Shown here: positions 1-4,421 of the stretch, piece by piece
Layout of the letters: each line of letters begins with the position of its first letter
Position numbering within the stretch: position 1 is the stretch's first letter
NCBI GenBank assembly: GCA_012514855.1
Contig: JAAYZL010000087.1
Location: 1-5,016 of the forward strand
DNA: 5,016 nucleotides
DNA from: Clostridiales bacterium
Lineage (GTDB): Bacteria > Bacillota_A > Clostridia > Christensenellales > Aristaeellaceae
Direction: 5' to 3'
The notes under the pieces: generated by a model
Database searches by the model: none
What the model saw: the letters and a program-made list of their open reading frames with translations, nothing else
What the model was told of the DNA's origin: nothing
Program-made: the position numbers and the translations under genes

Positions 1-53
1 CCACGATCTCCAGGGCCACAACCTGGCGCTCTAACCACTGAACTACACCCACC
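1..53 (-). tRNA. tRNA-His (GUG), 3' part cut off by window edge
   Basis: Read on the minus strand, this is the 5' two-thirds of a histidine tRNA. Seen directly: an extra G at 53, as expected for the G-1 identity base of tRNA-His; acceptor strand GTGGGTG (52-46); a D arm closed by GTTC/GAGC; and an anticodon stem CCAGG/CCTGG around loop TTGTGGC, with anticodon GTG at window positions 17-19. The T arm, 3' acceptor strand and CCA would lie left of position 1. It starts 4 nt after the CCA end of the upstream tRNA-Arg, so the two are almost certainly processed from one transcript. Confidence 0.95.
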
Positions 54-57
54 ATGC

Positions 58-134
58 TGGCGCGCCCGAAGGGATTCGAACCCCTGCCCCACGGCTTAGA
101 AGGCCGTTGCTCTGTCCGACTGAGCTACGGGCGC
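58..134 (-). tRNA. tRNA-Arg (UCU)
   Basis: A complete 77-nt cloverleaf is visible on the minus strand. It has acceptor GCGCCCG (134-128) pairing with CGGGCGC (68-62), D stem GCTC/GAGC, and anticodon stem ACGGC/GCCGT around loop CTTCTAA. The anticodon TCT is at window positions 98-100. The T arm is AGGGG-TTCGAAT-CCCTT with one G-U pair, followed by discriminator G and an encoded CCA (60-58). It reads AGA and AGG codons, which are rare in the GC-rich genes nearby. It is the first gene of the tRNA-Arg/tRNA-His unit and is preceded by a strong promoter at 179-207. Confidence 0.97.
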
Positions 135-178
135 ATCCATCGCGCAAGCAGGAGAAATCATCCCGCCGACAGAAAGTT

Positions 179-207
179 ATTATAGCACGTCGGGCGCGCT
201 TTGTCCA
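179..207 (-). promoter_or_regulatory. Promoter of the tRNA-Arg/tRNA-His unit
   Basis: On the minus strand, a -35 box TGGACA (207-202) is separated by exactly 17 bp from a perfect -10 box TATAAT (184-179). This matches the housekeeping sigma consensus with one mismatch in the -35. The predicted start is about 170-173, roughly 40 nt upstream of the tRNA-Arg 5' end. The -35 region and the first part of the spacer are nearly the same as in the divergent promoter at 255-283. Confidence 0.85.
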
Positions 208-273
208 TACCAAAGCTCGGGAAAAACTATTTTTTACCTGATCCCCGGAGCGTATGGACAAAACGCGCGCCGA
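190..273. repeat. Imperfect inverted repeat spanning two divergent promoters
   Basis: TTTGTCCATAC at 200-210 is the exact reverse complement of GTATGGACAAA at 252-262. Similarity continues outwards through CGCGC-rich spacer DNA to about 190 and 273. It also continues inwards, with gaps, as GCTC..GGG (215-221) against CCC..GAGC (244-251). The centre holds a small A5/T6 palindrome (222-226 and 230-235). Both -35 boxes lie within the 11-bp arms, and both promoters point away from the centre, so neither would transcribe the repeat. It is therefore more likely a DNA-level element (shared operator, or duplicated promoter DNA) than an RNA hairpin. That role is an inference. Confidence 0.7.
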
Positions 274-283
274 ACCCTATAAT
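255..283 (+). promoter_or_regulatory. Promoter of the WG-repeat protein gene
   Basis: TGGACA (255-260), a 17-bp spacer and TATAAT (278-283), followed by a further AT-rich stretch to 290. The predicted transcription start is near 290, giving a 5' untranslated leader of about 60 nt before the chosen ATG at 353. The promoter mirrors the tRNA promoter at 179-207 in -35 sequence, spacer length and -10 sequence. Confidence 0.8.
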
Positions 284-340
284 ATAATATGAACCGACGC
301 GCGCACGAAAGCGTCCAATGCATGAGTATTCAACAGGATC

Positions 341-348
341 GAGGTGAT
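341..348 (+). promoter_or_regulatory. Ribosome binding site deciding the WG-repeat gene start
   Basis: GAGGTGAT matches the extended anti-Shine-Dalgarno complement. Three in-frame starts are close together: GTG 344, ATG 347 and ATG 353. Only ATG 353 lies at a normal distance (8 nt) from the GAGG core; the first two overlap or touch it. This favours 353. Confidence 0.75.
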
Positions 349-352
349 GGCC

Positions 353-1681
353 ATGTTCAGAAAGACTCTTTTCCTTGCGCTCGCGGCGCTGTTCCTGATG
401 TCGTCGGCGAGCGCTTCGTCCATCGCGGTCAACTTCGAGGACACGGCCGCGCTGATCGGCCCGGACGGGGCGGAGAAAATCGCGCCGGGCGGCTACGAGT
501 TCATCTTCGCGCTGCCCGAGAACGGCGGGCGCGCGGAGCTTTACTGCGCGGGCGGCTATGTGGACGGCGAATTCCTCTACGCGCTTCTCGGCGGTGACGG
601 CGCGACGCTGACCGAACAGGTCTACGAGATGTTCACGCTCGAGGGCGGCCGGGTGCTGTTCATGCAAAATGGGCTGTACGGCGCGATGAGCCCCGCGGGG
701 GAAGTGCTCGTCGAGCCCCTGTACACGCAGCTCGTCGCGAGCGACGCGGGCGGCTTCCTCGCGCTCACGACCGACTGCTACGACGAGGAGCCCGACGGGT
801 TGTACGAGATCGGCGCCGACCTGAGCGTCACGGCGACCGGCGTCAAGACGCTCGGCGCGCTCGCCGGGTTTTCCGAGGGGCTTCTGCCGCTGATCTCGGC
901 GGAAAACAGCCTGTTCGGGTACGTCGACGCCACCGGGCAGTGGGTCATCCGCCCGCAGTTCGCCTACGCCGGGCCGTTCTACCGCGGCCGCGCGGTCGCG
1001 TCGCTGTCCTCCGGCTTCGGCCTGATCGACCGGACCGGCAACTGGGTGCTGACGCCCAAATACGAGACGCTCGGCTACGAGGGCGGGCAGCTCGCGCTCG
1101 CGGCCCCGGACGCGAACGCCGTCGTCGCGTTCGACCCGGTCTCCTGTCAGGAGCGCTTCCGCGTCGAGGGCGAAAACCTGTACGCGATGGCCGTCGGCGA
1201 CCTCGTGCAGGTGTACGACGACCATTCCACGCGGCTGTACGGCACGGACGGCGCGCTGATCCACGAGGGCTCGCCGCTCGCGGGCTACTCGACCGGGGAG
1301 AACGGGCAGATCGTGCTGACGGACGGCGACTGGGGCGCGGACGGCTCGTACCTGCTGAACGCCGACGGAAGCGTCGCCGCGGGGCCCTTCAAGGCGCTGT
1401 TCCCGCTGGGGACGGATGATGGGCGCGGCTACTACGGCTTCATCGAGTTCGACGCCGAGGCGGCGTACAGCGACGCGCTCGAGCAGCACGTCTACAGCTG
1501 GGACGAATCGACGCTGCGCTACGGCGTCGTCGACGATTCCGGCCATGAGGTGCTCCCCGCCGAGTACGGGGAGCTGTACCGCATCGGCGAAAACCGGCTG
1601 TTCGCGAGCCTCGACGGCACGGACGGCGTCATCGACCTGAACGGGGAGTGGGTGTACCGGTTCAGCGCGGCGAGGGAGTAG
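353..1681 (+). CDS. Secreted WG-repeat-containing protein
   Basis: 442 aa from ATG 353, with a TAG stop; in-frame starts at 347 (ATG) and 344 (GTG) are less likely because they overlap the ribosome binding site. Residues 1-21 form a signal peptide: Arg3-Lys4, a hydrophobic core LFLALAALFLM, and an A-x-A type cleavage site after SASA at about residue 21. The mature protein carries diverged WG repeats (beta-hairpin units with a G-[YLV]-[IV]-D-x-x-G-x-x-[VL] core) at about residues 106-127 (YGAMSPAGEVLVEP), 187-208 (FGYVDATGQWVIRPQF), 221-240 (FGLIDRTGNWVLTPKY), 389-408 (YGVVDDSGHEVLPAEY) and 423-438 (DGVIDLNGEWVY). Residues 240-385 are likely degenerate repeats. No catalytic motif, sortase signal or C-terminal anchor is visible. 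WG-repeat proteins are common in gut and environmental bacteria; most are uncharacterised and are thought to mediate binding. Specific function is unknown. It has its own promoter and appears monocistronic. Confidence 0.88.
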   Translation: MFRKTLFLALAALFLMSSASASSIAVNFEDTAALIGPDGAEKIAPGGYEFIFALPENGGRAELYCAGGYVDGEFLYALLGGDGATLTEQVYEMFTLEGGRVLFMQNGLYGAMSPAGEVLVEPLYTQLVASDAGGFLALTTDCYDEEPDGLYEIGADLSVTATGVKTLGALAGFSEGLLPLISAENSLFGYVDATGQWVIRPQFAYAGPFYRGRAVASLSSGFGLIDRTGNWVLTPKYETLGYEGGQLALAAPDANAVVAFDPVSCQERFRVEGENLYAMAVGDLVQVYDDHSTRLYGTDGALIHEGSPLAGYSTGENGQIVLTDGDWGADGSYLLNADGSVAAGPFKALFPLGTDDGRGYYGFIEFDAEAAYSDALEQHVYSWDESTLRYGVVDDSGHEVLPAEYGELYRIGENRLFASLDGTDGVIDLNGEWVYRFSAARE

Positions 1682-1690
1682 CGGCCGATC

Positions 1691-1727
1691 AAAATGAAGG
1701 GCCTGCCGGCGGGCAGGCTCTTCGTTT
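1691..1727. terminator. Two-way intrinsic terminator between convergent genes
   Basis: A 12-bp stem with one G-U pair, GAAGGGCCTGCC (1696-1707) against GGCAGGCTCTTC (1712-1723), closes a 4-nt loop. It is flanked by AAAAT on the left and GTTTA on the right, so each strand has a short T run after the hairpin (TTTT on the minus strand, TTT on the plus strand). It sits between the stop of the WG-repeat gene (1681) and the stop of the convergent carboxypeptidase gene (1726), and can serve both. The T tracts are short, so efficiency may differ by direction. Confidence 0.8.
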
Positions 1728-2847
1728 ACTCCCGGAAATTCAATATCCACTGCAGCAATATCCTCCTGAGCGCCTTCATCATCGACCTGTCCTCGACGGC
1801 CTGCTTCGCGAGCAGCTTGCAGGACGCGACCGGCTCGCCGTCGATCGAGAGCGTCGCGGTGCCGATCGCCTCCCCCCGCGCGACCGGCGCGGTGACGCCG
1901 TCGCCGAAGTCGTAGCGCACCGACCAGCGCTCGTTTTCGCCGACGGCGGCCGCGAGCGTCCTGTCCGCGACGGCCTCGACCTTTCCCTTCATGCCGCCGA
2001 CGACGCCGGTCTCGCAGGCGACCTGTCCGGCGGCGAGCGCCGTCTCGAGGTGGTAGTGTTCGAATCCGAAGTTCAGCATCCCCTCCGCCTCGTCAAACCA
2101 CGCGGGGCAGTTGAGCACCGCGCCCACGAGCTCCATCCCGTCCCGCTCCGCCGCGAACACGAGGCAGCGGCCGGCCCGGTCGGTGAACCCGGTCTTGCCG
2201 CCGGTCGCGCCGTCGTAGGTCCTCAATAGCCGGTTCTTGTTCGACAGCACGCGGCTGAACCCGCTCTCGGCCCACGGGATGACCTTCCTCTGCGTGCCGG
2301 TGATCTCGCGGAAGTCCGGGTTTCGCATCGCCTCGCGCAGGATCGTCGCCATCGCGAGCGCGGAGGCGCTGTGCCCGGCCTCGTCGAGCCCGTGCGGGTT
2401 CTCGAAGTGCGCGGCGACGCCCAATTCCGCCGCGCGCGCGTTCATCATCTCCGCGAACTTCGGCGCGCTCCCGGCGACGTGCTCGGCGATCGCGACCGCG
2501 GCGTCGTTGCCGCTTCTAAGCATCAGCCCGTAGAGCATCTGCTCCATCGAGAGCGCTTCCCCGACGCCGAGGTAGATCGACGTGCCCGGCACGCCGCTCG
2601 CGTTCGCGGAGGCCGTCACGCGGTCGGTCAGCTTCGCGTTCTCCAGGGCCAGCAGCGCCGTCATGATCTTCGTCGTCGACGCCATCGGCAGCATCTGGTC
2701 CGCGTTGTGGGAAAACAGCGCCCGCCCGCTCGCGCCGTCAAGGAGCACGGCGCCCTTCGCGCTGACGGAAATCTCCTCCGAGGCGCAGGTCACCAGCGGC
2801 AGAAGCAGCGCAATGGCCAGAACGAACAGGCAGCCCAGCTTTTTCAT
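1726..2847 (-). CDS. Serine-type D-alanyl-D-alanine carboxypeptidase (PBP5/DacF-type, family S11)
   Basis: 373 aa, minus strand. It trims the terminal D-Ala from peptidoglycan stem pentapeptides outside the membrane, limiting cross-linking. All three penicillin-binding motifs are present: S57-T-T-K60 with the nucleophile Ser57 (in LPMASTTKIMTALLALE), S112-G-N114, and K218-T-G220 (in GGKTGFTDRAGRCLVFA). Residues 1-22 form a signal peptide (MKKLGCLFVLAIALLLPLVTCA). The C-terminal region (about 262-350) fits the beta-rich domain of PBP5 proteins. The last 20 residues (RSMMKALRRILLQWILNFRE) look like the amphipathic helix that holds such enzymes on the outer face of the membrane. Length is normal for the family. 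The start is set by GGGAGG (2860-2855), 7 nt before ATG 2847. Cys21 in LVTC resembles a lipobox except for Thr at -1, so lipidation is possible but less likely than signal peptidase I cleavage. It is monocistronic here. Which Dac paralogue it is cannot be told from the sequence alone. Confidence 0.95.
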   Translation of the reverse strand: MKKLGCLFVLAIALLLPLVTCASEEISVSAKGAVLLDGASGRALFSHNADQMLPMASTTKIMTALLALENAKLTDRVTASANASGVPGTSIYLGVGEALSMEQMLYGLMLRSGNDAAVAIAEHVAGSAPKFAEMMNARAAELGVAAHFENPHGLDEAGHSASALAMATILREAMRNPDFREITGTQRKVIPWAESGFSRVLSNKNRLLRTYDGATGGKTGFTDRAGRCLVFAAERDGMELVGAVLNCPAWFDEAEGMLNFGFEHYHLETALAAGQVACETGVVGGMKGKVEAVADRTLAAAVGENERWSVRYDFGDGVTAPVARGEAIGTATLSIDGEPVASCKLLAKQAVEDRSMMKALRRILLQWILNFRE

Positions 2848-2876
2848 CGCATGTCCTCCCGGTAAATGATACGAAT

Positions 2877-2882
2877 ATTATA
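2877..2882 (-). promoter_or_regulatory. -10 box of the carboxypeptidase gene promoter
   Basis: A perfect TATAAT on the minus strand, 29 nt upstream of the start codon at 2847, so the leader would be about 20-25 nt. No good -35 lies at 17 bp. The nearest weak match is TGGCAA (2907-2902) at a 19-bp spacing. The promoter may be weak, need an activator, or use another sigma factor. Confidence 0.5.
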
Positions 2883-2913
2883 TGACCGGCGGCCGGGTTT
2901 CTTGCCATCCCCG

Positions 2914-2942
2914 GGCAAATCCGAAGGGAACGCCGATTTGCC
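2914..2942. repeat. 8-bp perfect inverted repeat upstream of the carboxypeptidase gene
   Basis: GGCAAATC (2914-2921) and GATTTGCC (2935-2942) are exact reverse complements with a 13-bp gap. A third related half-site, TTGCC (2902-2906), forms another short dyad with GGCAA at 2914-2918. The repeat lies just upstream of where the carboxypeptidase -35 should be and about 45 bp upstream of the metY -35. It has no T tract, so it is not an intrinsic terminator. An operator role is possible but unproven. Confidence 0.4.
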
Positions 2943-2986
2943 ACCGAATCCTTGCAAAACCTTCACCGTTCGGCCGCCGCGCCGAG

Positions 2987-3015
2987 TTGACAGCGGGCGG
3001 CGATTCGGGTAGAAT
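2987..3015 (+). promoter_or_regulatory. Promoter of the metY-metA operon
   Basis: A perfect -35 TTGACA (2987-2992), a 17-bp spacer, and -10 TAGAAT (3010-3015), one base from consensus. Transcription should start near 3021-3023, leaving a leader of about 119 nt before the metY ATG. Such a strong core promoter suggests that control, if any, acts by repression or within the leader. Confidence 0.85.
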
Positions 3016-3054
3016 ATGTATCGTAGGGATTTTTACGGCCGGAGGCGGGGCGCG

Positions 3055-3093
3055 ATGTTCAAGTTCCCCCTTTTTGCGCACGGACGAATGTGA
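3055..3093 (+). CDS. Candidate leader peptide MFKFPLFAHGRM in the metY leader
   Basis: A 12-codon open frame (ATG 3055, TGA 3091-3093) lies within the predicted metY leader. It is preceded by GGAGG (3041-3045) at a 9-nt spacing, a proper ribosome binding site not needed by any other gene. The last sense codon is ATG (Met, 3088-3090), and this codon plus the stop lie inside the 5' arm of the terminator-like hairpin at 3087-3120. That layout is what is expected of a ribosome-controlled attenuator for methionine genes. A single Met codon besides the start is a weak sensor, and such a short frame with a GGAGG can occur by chance in GC-rich DNA. Treat as a candidate. Confidence 0.35.
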   Translation: MFKFPLFAHGRM

Positions 3094-3120
3094 CCCTTCA
3101 AAGCGGGCGTCGCATTTTTT
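3087..3120 (+). terminator. Terminator-like hairpin (candidate attenuator) upstream of metY
   Basis: AATGTGAC (3087-3094) pairs with GTCGCATT (3109-3116) with one G-U pair. An alternative inner pairing is CCC (3094-3096) with GGG (3105-3107), leaving loop TTCAAAGC. The 3' arm runs into six consecutive T (3115-3120). The hairpin sits between the operon promoter and the metY ribosome binding site, where an intrinsic terminator only makes sense as a conditional attenuator. The stem is moderate and partly AT-rich, so it may be inefficient or incidental. A competing pairing of GCGATGTTC (3052-3060) with GGGCGTCGC (3105-3113), with three G-U pairs, would exclude it. Confidence 0.45.
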
Positions 3121-3125
3121 ATTCG

Positions 3126-3131
3126 AAGGAG
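3126..3131 (+). promoter_or_regulatory. Ribosome binding site deciding the metY start
   Basis: AAGGAG lies 9 nt upstream of ATG 3141. The same frame is open further upstream to a GTG at 3090, but that codon lies in the hairpin 5' arm and has no binding site at normal spacing. The extra 17 residues it would add also precede the usual start of the family. Confidence 0.8.
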
Positions 3132-3140
3132 AGAAAGGCC

Positions 3141-4409
3141 ATGCGCATCGATACCAAATGCATCCAGGAGGGCTACAAACCGGAAAACGGGCAGCCCCGG
3201 ATTTTGCCGATCTACCAGAGCACGACGTTCAAATACGACTCGGCCGAGCACATGGGGAAGCTGTTCGACCTCACCGCGCCGGGACACATGTACACCCGCA
3301 TCTCGAACCCGACCGTCGAGCTGGTCGAGAAGAAGATCGCCGCGCTCGAGGGCGGCGTCGGCGCGATGCTGACCTCCTCCGGGCAGGCGGCGAACCTGCT
3401 GGCGATCCTCAACATCACGTCCGCCGGGCAGAACTTCGTCTGCGCGTCGGCGATCTACGGCGGCACGATCAATCTGTTCGCGTTCACGCTGAAGCGCCTG
3501 GGCATCGAGGCGCGCTTCTTCACCGCGGAAATGGCGGACGACGAGGTCGACGCTCTGTTCGACGAAAACACGCGGCTCGTGTTCGGCGAGACGATCGCGA
3601 ACCCGGCGCTGATCGTCTGCGACATCGAAAGGCTCGCGCGCCTCGCGCACAGGCACTCCGTGCCGCTCGTCATCGACAACACGTTCCCGACGCCGGTGCT
3701 GTGCCGGCCGTTCGAGTTCGGCTGCGACATCGTCGTGCACTCGACGACGAAGTACATGGACGGGCACGCGTCGGTCGTCGGCGGCTGCGTCGTCGACAGC
3801 GGGAAATTCGACTGGGTCGCCGCGGGCAAGTACCCGGAGTTGACCGAGCCGGACGGGAGCTACCACGGCGTCGTCTACACCGGGATCTTCAAGGAGGCCG
3901 CCTACATCACGAAGGCGCGCACGCAGTTGATGCGCGATTTCGGCTCGACCCCGCAGCCGCTCGCGGCGTTCATCCTGAACCTCGGGCTCGAGACCTTGGC
4001 GCTTCGGATGGAGAGGCACTGCAAAAACGCGCTCGCCGTCGCGGAGCACCTCGAAAAGCACCCGAAGATCTCGTGGGTCAACTATCCGGGCCTCCCGTCG
4101 TCGAGCCAGCGCGCGCTCGCGGAGAAGTACCTGCCGGACGGAACCTGCGGCGTCGTGTCCTTCGGCGTCCGCGGCGGGCGCGAGGCGGCGGTCCGGTTCA
4201 TGGACAATTTGCGGCTCGCGCAGATCGTCGTGCACGTCGCCGACGCGCGCACCTGCGTATTGCATCCGGCGAGCACGACCCACCGGCAGCTCACCGACGA
4301 GCAGCTTATGAACGCCGGCATCGGCCCCGACCTCGTGCGCATGTCGGTCGGCATCGAGAACGCCCAGGACATCCTCGAGGACATCGACCAGGCGCTCGAG
4401 CGCGCATAG
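3141..4409 (+). CDS. metY: O-acetylhomoserine sulfhydrylase (O-acetylhomoserine aminocarboxypropyltransferase), PLP-dependent
   Basis: 422 aa, cytosolic, normal length for MetY. It makes homocysteine (or methionine, if methanethiol is used) from O-acetylhomoserine and sulfide. Cys/Met-metabolism PLP family motifs in order: Y51-T-R-I-S-N-P-T58, whose Tyr and Arg reach the neighbouring subunit's PLP phosphate; TSSGQAA (78-84), the phosphate-binding loop; Asp179 in IDNTF, facing the pyridine nitrogen; and Lys204 in HSTTKYMDGH, the Schiff-base lysine. Next come a family-typical segment at about 220-270 (GKFDWVAAGKYPELTEPD, then YHGVVYT), HPASTTH (375-381), and Arg400 in RMSVGIEN for substrate carboxylate. 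The insert after the lysine and the PELTEPDGSYHG stretch favour MetY over cystathionine gamma-synthase or methionine gamma-lyase. Small deviations: Ala210 follows GH in the lysine motif, and HVADART (365-371) replaces the commoner NVGDAKS-like loop. First gene of the operon; metA follows after 12 nt. Confidence 0.92.
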   Translation: MRIDTKCIQEGYKPENGQPRILPIYQSTTFKYDSAEHMGKLFDLTAPGHMYTRISNPTVELVEKKIAALEGGVGAMLTSSGQAANLLAILNITSAGQNFVCASAIYGGTINLFAFTLKRLGIEARFFTAEMADDEVDALFDENTRLVFGETIANPALIVCDIERLARLAHRHSVPLVIDNTFPTPVLCRPFEFGCDIVVHSTTKYMDGHASVVGGCVVDSGKFDWVAAGKYPELTEPDGSYHGVVYTGIFKEAAYITKARTQLMRDFGSTPQPLAAFILNLGLETLALRMERHCKNALAVAEHLEKHPKISWVNYPGLPSSSQRALAEKYLPDGTCGVVSFGVRGGREAAVRFMDNLRLAQIVVHVADARTCVLHPASTTHRQLTDEQLMNAGIGPDLVRMSVGIENAQDILEDIDQALERA

Positions 4410-4415
4410 AGGAGG
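4410..4415 (+). promoter_or_regulatory. Ribosome binding site of metA
   Basis: AGGAGG immediately follows the metY TAG stop and lies 6 nt upstream of the metA ATG at 4422. The tight 12-nt gap, with no room for a promoter or terminator, supports a shared metY-metA transcript. Confidence 0.85.
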
Positions 4416-4421
4416 GGTTTT

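Noticed and set aside
1..134. tRNA cluster as an attachment site for an integrated element.
   Set aside because: No integrase gene, no repeated tRNA 3' end and no foreign-looking DNA was seen on the visible side.
43..261. Open frame of 72 codons on the minus strand over the tRNA region.
   Set aside because: It runs through the complete tRNA-Arg. The SSVGQS..GVRIPSGAP-type peptide is the usual false translation of a tRNA, and no ribosome binding site precedes it.
322..335. ATGAGTATTCAACA is identical to the first bases of TEM-type beta-lactamase genes.
   Set aside because: The match stops after 14 bases and the following translation is unrelated, so it is coincidence.
318..347. A 9-codon upstream frame (MHEYSTGSR) ending at the ribosome binding site of the WG-repeat gene.
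   Set aside because: It has no Shine-Dalgarno sequence in front of it and is not associated with any terminator hairpin.
227..1750. 507-codon open frame antisense to the WG-repeat gene.
   Set aside because: The composition is Arg/Val/Ala-rich with no recognisable domain, and it is fully covered by a gene with signal peptide and repeats. Open antisense frames are expected where third positions are almost always G or C.
2371..2869. Open frames on the plus strand opposite the 5' half of the carboxypeptidase gene.
   Set aside because: There is no ribosome binding site or domain, and the opposite strand encodes all three penicillin-binding motifs in order.
3061..3075. CCCCC followed by TTTTT in the metY leader as a separate terminator.
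   Set aside because: Only a 4-bp GGGG/CCCC stem with a long loop can form upstream of the T run, too weak to call.
3016..3140. SAM riboswitch or methionine T-box in the metY leader.
   Set aside because: None of the conserved core sequences of SAM-I or T-box leaders could be found by eye, and the leader is shorter than typical T-boxes. A covariance-model search would settle it.
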